A stretch of 64,000 nucleotides of DNA, taken from Epiperipatus broadwayi. Its lineage: Eukaryota > Onychophora > Udeonychophora > Euonychophora > Peripatidae. Of this stretch, positions 1 through 12,666 are shown piece by piece. Both the position numbers and the translations under genes were made by a program. Position 1 is the first letter of the stretch. The number at the start of each line of letters is the position of its first letter. The notes under the pieces are model-generated. The model did no database searches and was not told the DNA's origin. It saw only the letters and a list, made by a program, of their open reading frames with translations. The stretch lies in the NCBI GenBank assembly GCA_028023455.1, contig JAQFVV010000143.1, positions 2,979,301-3,043,300 on the forward strand, read 5' to 3'.

Positions 1-601
<601 letters not shown>

Positions 602-1698
602 TAATGATTATTTTAAAAATATGAATTTGATTTACTTTATTAAATATAACAATCACTTTTATTTAATGCATGTAAGTTTTAATAAATATAATAATTATAT
701 CTGTTAAATAATAGTAATTATCTAAAAACTATATTAAAACAAAGGTCTCTCTTCTCTTCTTAGAAATATAATTTAATATTCATCTCTTTTTCTGATCCAT
801 ATAAACAAAAAAAAAAAGTCATATTAGTAGAAGTAGAGTAGACTCAATATATTTTGTGCCTTTTGACACATCATTTGTTAATCATATATAAATTTAAATG
901 TTGTAAACTATTTGAAAGATTATTAATTATGGTGTTGTTGTTTTTTAAATTTAAATGCTTTAATTTTTCTTTTTTAAAAAAATGTATTTCTTATTCTATA
1001 TAAATATCAATTTTTTTTTTCTATTTGTAAGAATAATCAAGAATCCAATGTTTTTTAACATTCTAATTATCTTTTTCATTGCACCAGTAATTAGGTTTAA
1101 AATAAAAAAAAGTTTAGGTGCAACTATGCAGTATTTTATAAAAATAAAAAAAATCATTGGATTTTAAAATAACCAATGAAGAATGAGAAAACAAATTGTA
1201 ACAAAATTCTAATATATTTGTTAGAATCATTCCATAAGTGAATAGGGCCTTTCAAATATTAAATAACTTTAAAATATAATTTTTACTTTATTAATATTAC
1301 ATAATTACTCTTAGACCTTTTTAAAAAAAAAAAAAACAGTCACTATTGCCTTGAAAAAGATAATGAAATGTGATTGAAATGTTTGATTTTTGCCTATCCT
1401 CTTTCATGGGATAACCTAAAAGAATATTTTATATTATTTTTCATAATATATTTTTTTATACTAATATTATATTTCTATATATATATAATCTCTTTTCTAC
1501 TGTTTTTTTTAAAAAATTCTCCATTTTTTTTTTTTATATTTCTTTCTACTTTGCTACTGATGTTAATATAAGCTCTTATTTTTATGATTCTCTAATGCTG
1601 TCCGTCATATCTGTACATACATTAAATGCGACAATGTGTTTGAGCATTTTTGCAACTGCATTTTCATCTTTAATTATGCAAATGACATTTTTGATTTT

Positions 1699-1881
1699 AA
1701 AACAGTCAAAAACTCACTATATGTATTGACAAACACAGTAAGCTAGAGTAATCAATGGATGCTAAAAGGCTTGTGCATAAAATCCCCATCTAATGCCTAT
1801 TCATCCAATATCCCCAGACTAGTTTCTAGTTATTCTAGCTTGCTGTGTGTGGCAATACGTATAGTGAGTTTTGCCTGTTTT
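1699..1881. mobile_element. small MITE with about 44-bp inverted ends
   Basis: The left end (1699-1744) and the reverse complement of the right end (1838-1881) share AAAACAG, CAAAACTCACTATA, then GTATTG and CACAG-AAGCTAGA with few differences. The centre is about 90 bp and non-coding. No convincing target duplication is visible, so the outer limits are approximate and the superfamily cannot be assigned. It lies in the inferred host intron. Confidence 0.55.
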
Positions 1882-2655
1882 GATAACAGTTATAAGCAAG
1901 CATAAGAAATGGTGATCATGTGAATTTTGATTTTACTATACATTGTAACCTCTAATATTCGATTTTGGCTTAGAAGAGACTCGGAGAGCAAGAGGTTAAC
2001 TGTGTTAAAATGGAAATCTGAGCGAAAAAAGCTAAATACGCCATTTCAATTACATTGGCATACATTTAAAACATTCTTGTCAGGTTGAGTCTTCATAAGA
2101 GCCTAACATTTACTGGATCTAAACATTTAATTATCTGATGTTATATTGAATTGTTTTGTTGGTCTTTCTAACACACTTTTCTAATTTTGTGAATATTTTT
2201 TATACACGTGCACACACATACACACATTTATACATAAATGCAATAAAAATTTTCATGTATTTTTAATTACTGTCACTTTTGCTAATTTAATAAACAGTTT
2301 ATTTATTTTGAATTTGTGGTAAATATAATAAGGTTTGATTACTTATGGCATCATTTGCTGTTTAGTAATATTATTCTGTGCATACCTAGATTTATAGCCA
2401 TCACTAAAACAATTCATTAATCGTCTTTAAATTGTTATAAAGAAAATGCGCATTTGTTTACTGGTGCTGTCCAATTTCAATCTCATTACCTTTTATTCTT
2501 TTAATAATATTTGAAGTTTTAATATAAAAAAAAAAAGATATCCCATTGCATATTAACTTTATGGTAATATACCTTTGGATTTAAACCTATCACGTTATAT
2601 ATCTATCTAATATAAAATATACAATCAGAAAATTTTTAACAGTTCATACTTTACG

Positions 2656-2755
2656 AACATGATAGCATTTGTACCAGAAGTATAATGTTAGAATATATAT
2701 ATATAACATAATAGCATTTGTATCATAAGTATAATGTTACAATATATATATATAT
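2656..2755. repeat. two-copy 49-bp tandem repeat
   Basis: Two adjacent copies start AACATGATAGCATTTG (2656) and AACATAATAGCATTTG (2705). Each ends in a TA run. Differences are few, so the duplication is fairly young; the unit is non-coding. Confidence 0.7.
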
Positions 2756-3594
2756 TCCTGGAATTAGAAGGCCTATTACTCATTTATGAATGATTGCAAT
2801 GATTGAGAGAGAATTAGTGATTAAAACAGTTTAAAACAAAACATTTTCCAGTAATGAATATGGTACATTTTACTTTCAGTTTTTTTTTTAATCATTTGTC
2901 TTTAAATTATTTTTTATAATGCCATATGTTTTATTTTTTATTTTGTAGATATTTATAAAAATCTTAAACTGTGCAGTCAGATTCATTCACAGCTCTAATA
3001 TCTGTACAAGATTATTCCTCAGACTTGCAAAAATTATATATAAAAGTCTATATGTCTGTATTTTTCAGTTCCCTACAGTCTTTTTTGGCATCTTAGGCAA
3101 GTCCTAATTAGTATCATGTCTCTTAGTTTACTAGAAAATCATGGTTTTTTTAAATGAAAATAAAATTGTTTCGTACATCTAGAGTATATGCACATTTTTA
3201 ATGAAAAAGAACATTTCTGTGTCTCTATGAAGTTTTTTGTGTCACCTCCCCCCACACTCTTCTTGAATATGAAGTTAATAAATTCTGGATTTGACAAAAT
3301 TAATTTGACAGATGAAAAACAGATGTTATTGGCATGGAATTAAAGAGATTATACATAGATTTTGCTGCATTCAGAAAATCAGGTTGGTAGATTTGGGATC
3401 TATTAAGATTAACAATTAATCTTGTAACAAGACTTCAAATTGATCCATCTAGTCTATCACGGAGTAATTTTCATTATACAAAAGACTTTACTTTCTTTGA
3501 ACATCTCTTCTTTCTTATTCTCCGCACAAAGTGGGATTAATATTAATATTTTTGCATATGTATTAACAGTAACATCAGAATACAAAGATAAATT

Positions 3595-5277
3595 GGTAAT
3601 ACATATTCTATTCATCCGCACCGCCCGATAGTGCTGTTGCTAGTGAAAAACGAATAGATATAACGTTACCGGGCTGTTTTTATTTTGTAATGTTTGCATT
3701 TGTTTTTTTTTTTGTTTGGACTTTTTTTTCAAGTCTTTTTTGGTTTTTGAACAAACTTTTTTTTTTTTTGGTCATTTAACGTGTTTTTATTCATAAACAA
3801 ATACATCAAAAATTAATTTATATATTTTGAATAAATTTTGGGTATTTACATATTTTTTATGTGTTTTAAAAACAAACAACCCAAAAAGACAAAAAAAAAA
3901 AAGGAATAACAAAAATAGATCATTTCACTGCAGTAAATGCATCTCATCTAAGATGGCACAAAACACGTCTTGGTTTTTTTTCAGACATCTCCACAGAAAT
4001 TTTTCTATATAGTTATCAAGATCTTCTCTTCTTGGGCCTCGTGTTTGCTTGTTTCGCCACTTGAGAGAACCCGAAAGACGTTCAATGTTTTGGGTATGCA
4101 TGCCAGTGTCAGGGTCCACAAAATTGTATTTGTGATTTACTGTCGAGTGGTGATATCCGGAAGCCTCCAATTCACAAGTTCTGTATTCTTTCCAGCAATC
4201 AGAATAGATGCTGGAACCAGGCATGATGTTCTCACGGATGGACTGCATAAGGATGTTGGCAGATCGGGGGGCTACAGACGCTACAAAACAATCGCCTGTC
4301 TCATGACAGACACCCCGAAAATCCATTGTTGCGGAAGGATTCTGCCCTGGTTGTTTTTCCGTCGACTGAACATCATCGACTTCCATTGTCATACCAGGAC
4401 CACCGATTCGGCGACATGGACCAGAATCAAGGCTTTTTCGACAGAGTTCTCTAACAGCTATCGTCATATCCCTTACTGCATTCTCACACATTTCTAACTC
4501 AGCTGCAATACACTTTACTGTGAGCTCATCCCAGCTCCAGTAATGAATTAGCCATAACGCTTTCAAAAAAGACATTCGGCCAGCCCTCAAACCACGTTCC
4601 GTGACGAATGGAACACCCTTCGTCGACATTGCCGTGATTCACATTCCATTTGAGAAGTTTCACTACGCCATACTTTTATTAAACAATCACAAACGCAGTT
4701 CTTCTGGGTGAGGAGAATATTTCTCTGTTGAAGAAAGGCCACCGCATCTGCTTCTGTAGTAGGCAAATCGGAAACGCTGGATGATTGTCTGCCATTGAAC
4801 TGTTGTTTTGATCTCGATAAAGTATCGAAAAGTGCGAGACTTTATCATGAACTTTGCCGAATCGTGATTTACACTCCTCATTTCGTGCATTTGGACACCT
4901 GAGGACAAAAGTAGGGGCATTTGATCATTGGTTACAATTTGTAGTAACTCGCATCAATTAAAATACATTTAACAAACCCCCCCCCCAAAAAAAAAAAACA
5001 TTCTAATATAATTTTAGTCATTACAACTAAACACACCTTCATATCATACGCTGTTGAATTGTCAAGACTAATGTCTATAGAGAAAGTCCCATACTCATCG
5101 CAAATAATAATGTTCACATGCTAGAGATGTTGGGGAAGGATGCACTTCAACATTTTGAGTGTTTGAACAGTTTACAGGCCGTAAAATAGATGAGCGGCCT
5201 TGTTAACAGCATATTTATGTGCTTTAGCATAGCAACAGCGCCATCGGGCGGTATGGACGAATAGACGATGTATTACC
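3595..5277 (-). mobile_element. Merlin (ISXO2/IS1595-type) DNA transposon
   Basis: A 1,683-bp element with both ends. The left end GGTAATACAT... and the reverse complement of the right end match over about 48 bp with seven mismatches, including the block ACCGCCCGAT followed by CTGTTGCTA. Flanks are GATAAATT (3587-3594) and AATAAATT (5278-5285), an 8-bp target duplication with one mismatch; Merlin elements are known for 8-9-bp duplications and GG ends. The inside carries a minus-strand transposase pseudogene, then poly-T and A runs. The flanking Gs and the intact ends show the borders directly; the family assignment rests on the transposase. Confidence 0.93.
3925..4780 (-). pseudogene. Merlin transposase, frameshifted
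   Basis: The C-terminal 234 codons (4629 down to 3925) stay open and carry the DDE core of the ISXO2-like family: Asp in MEVDD (residue 85), Asp in YSDCWKEY (144) and Glu in HTQNIE (183), with the familiar TVNHKYNFVDPDTG stretch before the Glu. The protein would cut and paste the element by binding its inverted ends. The N-terminal zinc-ribbon half is shifted: cysteines (CVCDC, then CESRQC) are read in one frame near 4640-4700, a short HGTWFEG stretch in a second frame near 4600, and the core in the third. Two frameshifts thus separate the DNA-binding part from the catalytic part. The catalytic triad itself survives. Opposite-strand frames here are shadows. Confidence 0.9.
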
Positions 5278-6335
5278 AATAAATTTTATAATCCATTGTA
5301 ACTAATATTCAATAATGATTTTATTTTAACTAGTTTTTGTCCAATATTAGAACCTGACTACCTTGTTACCAACATCTCATGGTGCTAAGAACTTACATGA
5401 AAATAGCTTTGTTTTGAATTATGTTTGTAGAACAGTATTTGTTTAATTATGTCCTTCTCTTGGATGTTATAAACACCATTAAAAGTAATCATAGAATCAC
5501 CCTAAATTAAATAATTTGAATTAATTGGATTTTATGCTTACGAAACAGTAAATGAATGCTGTCAAAATTACAAGTGTCTGTCGCGATGGAGACGGACACA
5601 AATCATATCTTGAATATCAGTAATATAAATCTAGATATATATAATCTTGAATAATATAATAATTATTTTAAATATCAGCTTCTTAAAGATTTTAGAAAAC
5701 CATTTCAAAAGAGAATTTTTTGTTCATATGCAAAGGAAGAAAAAAGTACTAAAAATATTTTAAAATCAAGTATCTATCTAGTGATTTTTTAACTTTTTAT
5801 TTGGCTAAAGTCAGTTTTTACATAAAGATTAGTTTGAAGAAAAATACAATCTCATTTTTGAAATGAAAAATAAATAATGAATTTCAAACAAAAAATCATT
5901 ATGAGATATGAAATGTATTATGAAGCAATAACCTAGAGAAATGAATAAAAGACTGTTGGATAAATTTATGCTTTGCACTTTAGAGAGCTATTTATTCTTA
6001 TGGAAAATGCTAAATAATTGTGAAAATACGAATAAGTTTTTGGGTTGTATCATCTAAGCAGCTTCTGTAAATTTTGTATATGAATTTGATAAGTTGAAGT
6101 TTTTAGATTTATAAAGTTGATGTTTTATTTTGTAGTCATTTTATTAAAGCGAAAAGTTCATGAAATATGATAAGGCCAGACAGTAATCAACTTTTTACTT
6201 ATAAGAAATTTTATTGAATTTTTGTTATAGGAATAGAAGACTTAATAATTTTGAAAATAATAGTTATATTCGTAGGAGTCAATTTGCTTTTGGCTACATA
6301 GGATATAATCATGAATTTATTTAAAATATTATAAT

Positions 6336-7874
6336 TCATACCATTTACAACTTTCTTAAACACTTAAACAATACTATTTTTTATATCCAAATTTTATTCT
6401 TACAGTTTTGACTGTCCTGCAGTCATCGTCAGAGCTACAATATCCAAATATATAATTATACAATTAATATATTTTATACACATAATTATATACATAATTA
6501 AGTACACAAATAAAACATACATTTTAACCTGACCATTATAAATAATCATTTTTCATTTTATTACTTTGCTCTTAATTAATTTTATCCACATTTATTTTAT
6601 TTTATTTTAAAATTATTTTAAAAACTTTAACTTTTTATTCTACTATTTGATAGATATTTTATTATTATCTTTTTACTTATATTTTTAATCAACTTCTAAC
6701 CTTTTCTTATTTTTATTATATATTATATAATTAACTATTAATGTTTTTCATATTATAAATTACCTTTTTGCATTATAAATTACTTCTTTACAATCCTATT
6801 TCTAAAAACCAACTAACTAAATTTTTATGCTTGTTTAACACCTCCCTTTATCATCATTTATTTGAAGAAAATGACTATAGAAGGAGGTGTTAAGCAAGCA
6901 TAAAAATTTTGTCAATTGGTTTTTAGGAATAGGATTGTAAAGAGATGAGTAATTTGTAATTTAAAAAGATAATTTGTAATGTGAAAAATGTTAATAGTTA
7001 ACTATAAAATATATAATAAAAATAAGAAAAGGTTAGAAATTGATTAAAAATATAAATATAGGGGATTTGAACTCAGACTTTCAAGCACTTTTGAACTATC
7101 CACACTAAAAGATCAATAATCACCAATATACGCATTTCGTGCTGAACCAGCACTCATCAGTTGGTCCAGATTATCATCTCTCACACATATATATATATAA
7201 TCAGTACTCAGTTTATATTAAGACAATAAATCTTCACACTTTAATGGACAGGCTTCAATCTACTCCAGCCTCCAACTCTTCAGCCATCCATACCATTGTT
7301 GGAAAGCCTAAATCTCATGCTGATGCCAATATTGTTATCCTGCCCATGTTGACCTCAAGTCACTCTGACCCCTCATGTACAGGAGCGTATCAATTTAAAT
7401 ACATAGAAGAGGGGGGGAAGTTCTGAGTTCAAATCCTCTATATTTACAATTAGGCTCTAGGTACGTGAAGAATGCCTGTATTTCAAATATTAAAAATATA
7501 AGTAAAAGATAATAATAAAATATGTATTAAATAGTAGAATAAAGAGTTGAAGTTTTTAAAATTAAAAAATTAAAATTATAAGTAGTTTTTAAAATAATTT
7601 AAAAATAATATAAAATAAATGTGGATAAAATTAATTAAGAGTAAAGTAATAAAATGGAAAATGATTATTTATAATGGTCAGGTTAAAATGTATATTTTAT
7701 TTGTGTATTTAATTATGTATATAAATATGTTTATAAAATGTATTAATTGTATAATTATATATTTGGATATTGTAGCTCTGATGATGACTGCAGGACAGTC
7801 GAAACTGTAAGAATAAAGTTTGGATATAAAAAATAATATTGTTGAAGTGTTTAAGAAAGTTGTAAATGGCATGA
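6336..7874. repeat. nested palindrome with Penelope-like terminal repeats
   Basis: The left arm 6336-6690 is the reverse complement of 7488-7874 with modest divergence. Inside it a second palindrome has arms 6676-6850 and 6884-7062, separated by about 33 nt. A fold-back MITE copy fills 7053-7446. The right arm carries CTGATGATGACTGCAGGA followed by CAGTCGAAACTGTAAGAAT. The same motif recurs at 57580-57890. Just downstream a GIY-YIG remnant is read on the plus strand, so the arms are probably inverted terminal repeats of a Penelope-like element. Overlapping frames of about 60 codons here carry no known domain. Confidence 0.7.
7053..7446 (+). mobile_element. fold-back MITE family F1, truncated right end
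   Basis: The left end GGGGATTTGAACTCAGAC and the following 100 bp match the ends of the complete F1 copy at 51146-51655. The centre (TTGGTCCAGATTA ... CTGACCCCTCATGTAC) matches it too. Most of the right terminal repeat is missing; only a short inverted end (GAGTTCAAATCCTC) remains. A 95-codon plus frame at 7139 is the same DNA read through and is not a recognised protein. Confidence 0.7.
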
Positions 7875-8168
7875 TATGTAAAAATGGAAATCAATACATA
7901 AGAAAATGTAGAAGAAGAATATTATAATTAATAACAATATCTATAAATAAGTTAATAATAAAGATTTAATTGATAGTGTGAATAAAGAGTTTATTTCTTT
8001 ACCCTATAAGGCATCAATAAGTAAATTGATTTATAAGAATAGTTTTTATTCGGTGGTATGAAAGTGGCCTGGAAGAAAGGCCTGAATTTAAATTCATTAC
8101 TAAATACTCCAAAATAGTCAGTTGATTGCAAATCTATTCCTGGGGTAATTTATAAGATAGCTTAAAGT

Positions 8169-8439
8169 TGTCATAAAATTTATATAAGTCAGAGTAAATT
8201 AAATTTTAATAAAAGAGTTGAAGTTCATAAGAATAGATTTAAAAATAGATATCAAAACTCAGCTTTGTATATTCATGAACTGAATATAAGTCATAAAATA
8301 TTATTTGACAATGCAGAAATTTATTTATTTTTATGAAAAAAGTGAATTGAAAAGAAGAGTAAAAGAAGCTTTGATGATAAAATTTTTTGAATCTGAAGCC
8401 ATCAATCTTATGAAGACAGGAAATTGTTTGTTGAAGTGA
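8169..8439 (+). pseudogene. Penelope-like element, GIY-YIG endonuclease remnant
   Basis: A first frame from 8169 reads CHKIYISQSKLNFNKRVEVH, then KNRF, then SALYIHELNISHKILFDNAE. This follows the pattern of the GIY-YIG endonuclease found at the C-terminus of Penelope-like reverse transcriptases: Cys, YIGQ-like motif, Arg-x-x-x-H, SAL-x-x-H, His-x-I. A second frame continues with KSELKRRVKEALMIKFF and a terminal INLMKTGN. A frameshift separates them, the GIY part proper is lost, and no RT is visible upstream. The domain normally nicks target DNA for retrotransposition. It lies about 300 bp downstream of the palindrome whose arms look like Penelope repeats. Confidence 0.65.
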
Positions 8440-11400
8440 ATGATGGGAAGACTTCTTTTTGTATATATATATATTGTATGTTTAGTTGAATTACACTTGA
8501 GAAGGTCTATTAGTTAAAAGATGAAACCATGGTTGTATAAGAATTTTAGTAACATTTTATTGTTTTGGTTAGTGTTAGATGAATTTCTATTTTAATTTTA
8601 TTATTTTTATTTACTATAAATGCATATTAAAGAGCATTTTGTTGAAGGTGGGTAGGAAAAAATTTTTTTGAAAAATATAATTTAACAGTGAGAGAGCTGG
8701 AAGAAAAAAATTACATTTTAGCTGGAACTAAACGATATAGCTAGAAATAATCAGCTTCAAACTTATATCAAAATAACGACTTTAAATTACTTATCATTTT
8801 TGGAACTTGTACATAAAAGATATTATTAAGCAATGAAAATAAATGGAAGATCTTTTGCTCACCTCTGTCCAATTTCCAATGAGCTGGGTTAAGAATTAAT
8901 AGTTAATGGAATAATAGATTTGTTCAAGCTATGTCTCACATTTTATGATTTGTTAAATGATGATTACATCATAAAACAAATGATAAAATTTATGAATGTA
9001 TTAATAATTGTCATTGAGGGCTTCAATATTAGATTGTATTAAACCCAAAGAAACATCATAATTGAAGGGGTTGGTTAAATAAGTGATTATAACTGGTGCA
9101 CTTCAAATACAAACTAAAGATTAAAATGGTATTATTGTTTTATTACTGATTTTATTTTGTTCTGTTTTAAAGTTTAGATGATGGGTTTAAAGTGGTCTTG
9201 AACACTGAGTTTGTATAATAATTGTTCATTTTTAAAAAGTAAAAAAGTCAACTTAATGAAATTATATTTAAAATGGAAAAATTGAGAGGCAAATATTTTT
9301 AGTTAATTATTTATATGCACAGTTAAATGTATATAAATGTCAAAATAAATAATGGTAAAATAAAAATAATAAGCATATACATATTTAATTTTATGATTAT
9401 ATATTGGTATAGTTTTAAGATATGTATAGATAAATAACAGGCAACCCAATATATGCTTATAGATGTTAATTTGAACAAGAAAATATATTTCAATTGTGAA
9501 ATTGAGCAAATTTTATACTGTATTTTATTTTGATTTCATACAGTAAAGTTAAGTTTATGTTAAAGCAGTAAGAATTTAGTTCTTATATGTTAAGCAAATG
9601 TTTACTATGTACCCAATAAGATTAATACAAATGAAAAATAAATTTGTCATAATAATGTATTAGATATAATAATATAATTAAGGAATGCAATAATAATTAA
9701 GGAATGAACTAACTTAAATTTTAAATGTTATGGAAATGCACATACTCACATTGAATGGTATACATGAGAAAAATGATGTGGTTTTATTTTGAAAATAGTA
9801 AAGTTATTTTGCTCTTGTGTGTATTTTTAAGGTTACGACTATAAATTTATTTTAATTTAAACATTTTTTTTTTAATGTGTATTTACTTTTACAAAAGATA
9901 ATCAATTTTAAAAGAATAAAAAGAAAATGTAAATAGGATTTGCATCAGATATGTATTTATTTGTTGTTTAATGTTATTTTAATTTTTTTTTTTTTTTTTA
10001 TCTTATTCATGTGTATTGCAATAAAATTTATATTGTAGTTATCACTTGCTATGATGTTTTGGTCTCTGTTTCATCTATGCATTTGTATATTTTAAATTAA
10101 TATATGGCTTTAAATAACAGTTAAAGTAATGGTATGAGACATTATTTCATCATGTTTTATCATTATCTGTATCAAACACATTTAATGTATCTTATGATTT
10201 ATAATATTAAATTGACCATAAAGTTAATGTAATGAGGTAGTAGAGAAAGATGAATATTATAAAGGATAAGTAAACCAATTTACATGTTTATAATTAAAAA
10301 TAATTGTAGGTTATAATAAATCCATAATAAACTCTGTTATTTTTATTATTATGGAAATAATAACAATAATGAAATTTTAATGTTATAATTTTGTCTTCAT
10401 GATGAGGTTTGCTACATCATCTACGAATGACCAAATTAAGCAATTCCGTCTTTACATTAAAGGGATTGCTGATAAGATCAGCAGACACAAGTACATCTTT
10501 ATTACAGGAATTACATGGTTCTGTCTATAAGATGTATTAGTGTAAGTGTTAGAAAATCTAAAAATGCTTTACTTCAAAATCTGTTACATTTGTTTCATTT
10601 TTTAGAGCCATATAATTGAAATTTTAATAAGACCAACAGTTCAAATCTTGTTCCCTACATGATAGTAATAATTTTTACTGAGATAGTTGTCTAAAAACAA
10701 TTTACAAATTGTTTTCAACTTTCTTGTCTATATAGTTTGGTCAAAAACAACAAATAACGAGTTTATTATAAAAGTACTCAGAATTTCACTTCTATTTTAG
10801 AAATTGTCATAACAAATTGTAACAACATATTAAACATGAATAATATGAATAAGACTTAATTGGAGCATCAGCTGCTCACTGTTATGGATTTTTTAAATTT
10901 ATATCTATGGATTAAATATTTTTAAAGACCTTCAACAATCTGATTCATATGATTTTTATTATTAAAAATTCTTTGAAAACTTCTGTTTACTATTTCTCAA
11001 TGTCTTATATATATTATGAAATAATGGATTGCATGCCATACAGATTAATAGGTGTTAATTATTAAGTCAGATAATGTGCATCATTAATGTTATCAGCCAA
11101 TCATATGAAAACTGCAAAAAGAATTTAACAAACATAATTTGAAAAAGTATACTGCAACTATATTTTGCATTAAATTATGCATTAAAGCTAAGAATTAAAT
11201 GTAGATGCAGACTATAAGCAAGAATTAAACATGAATAAAAGATATGACTAATCTCACGGTTGATCTGTGTGTGTCAAACAGCAACCTATATGCATTGGGA
11301 ATCAAGAAAAATTGCATATGATTGCAGTAGTACTTGTGCGAAAACACTAACAATTATAGAGAATTGATTTAGTAAAGCAAGTATCACCATATAGATTGGC

Positions 11401-12530
11401 ATATTCATTGCTGAGTGCTGACTCTGGAATATGAAAATTTAGGATTGATTTCATTGGTAGCTCTCCTGTTGTTGTTTTTCTTATGAATTCTCGAGCAATA
11501 AAGCCATTCAAATATATATTGCTGAATTGCAATCTGGGTAATAATAGCATCCATTATAAGTTAAGTTGGTGCACTATGTTGATGGAGGCAAACCCTTGAA
11601 TGTTTAGTAGTTGTTTGGAAGACTTCTATTGACTGCATAATATTTTTAAGTTTTTAGGGCATTGTATCATATCACTGACAAGGAAGTTACCACAGGATGA
11701 TTAACTTTTAATGAATAGTCTACTCTTTCATTATTAGATAAACATTATCAGCTTGATGTATCAAAATTATTATGATTTTGTTTCTTCAACTCAAAATAAT
11801 TTTATTATTTTGAAATTAAATTATTCATACACTATTCTAATGTTGATCAATTGTATCTTATTTGCATAATTTTTTTCTGGTGGTACTTTTTTGATGAGCA
11901 ATTTCTATAAAATATTGAGTTACTTAACAGTTTAATTACAATTTTTTTTTGTTAGTTTTCATACTAATTATGATTATAATTTATCTATCTATCTATCTAT
12001 TTTTTTTTTCAAATATCTATTCATCTATCTCTTTATTCTTTTTATCTCATCTTTTAATCTATATTTATCATTGTTATACTATTAAAACAACACTAGTAAT
12101 TTATCATAAAACGCCCTATGTGTTTTTCTTCTCTAATATTTTATTATCAGGACTATTATGATCATTTAACCATTGTAAGTTGTAATTCCTTATTATTTAT
12201 ACATTGTATACTTTTTTTTTAATTTAATTTTTATTCTTATAAATTATTGATATTAAGAATTAAATGGGAATAATCCTATCATTGAGTCCACGAAGACAAA
12301 ATGAATATAAATTATATTACAATATAATTGTATTAAAAAAAAAAAAATCATTTCAGATGTCACATGATCTAATTGTTGATTTTTAACAGTTTTTTAATAG
12401 TACAATAATTGCGAATGTAAATTAAAAGATTAATCATTTTTTATTTAAACTTTATGTTGTTTTATTTGTTCATATATAAGTGCATCTATAAACTATGATT
12501 TTTATAAGATAATAATATATATTATTTTAG

Positions 12531-12666
12531 ATTGAATGTTGTCAAGACTGTAAATAACTGGGAACAATCAGATGTTATTAAAGCTGTAAATAACTGGGGA
12601 CAATCTTCTACACATTTGTTCTTAAACAGACCTTCTACTTCATCATGCACATTGGAATATGAATAA
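12531..12666 (+). CDS. terminal exon of the host gene
   Basis: After a T-rich tract ending TTTTAG, an open segment of one base plus 44 codons runs to TAA at 12664-12666. It reads LNVVKTVNNWEQSDVIKAVN and ends STSSCTLEYE. VNNW occurs twice 14 residues apart, encoded by a near-direct DNA repeat. The leading base completes the AA left by the 487-600 exon to give Lys, so the two exons join in frame. AATAAA overlaps the stop codon, which would make a very short 3' UTR; a later polyadenylation signal is equally possible. The Ser/Thr-rich acidic C-terminus is not a motif I recognise. An intervening exon could exist if it is phase-symmetric. Confidence 0.55.

Noticed and set aside
1974-2083. Open 36-codon segment after TTTTGGCTTAG and before CAG-GTTGAG, exon-like
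   Set aside because: Its length would leave one base and not match the phase of the exon at 12531, and no family is recognised; chance is likely in three frames.
3970-4497. Plus-strand frame of 175 codons
   Set aside because: It is the shadow of the Merlin transposase on the other strand.
3925-4629. Bacterial insertion sequence or contamination, because of the ISXO2-like transposase
   Set aside because: Merlin is the eukaryotic branch of this family; ends, 8-bp duplication and AT-rich flanks continuous with host DNA fit a resident element.
10378-10533. Plus frame of about 51 codons (FATSSTNDQIKQFRLYIKGI) in a slightly less AT-rich patch
   Set aside because: No splice signals fit, no domain is recognised, and the minus strand is equally open.
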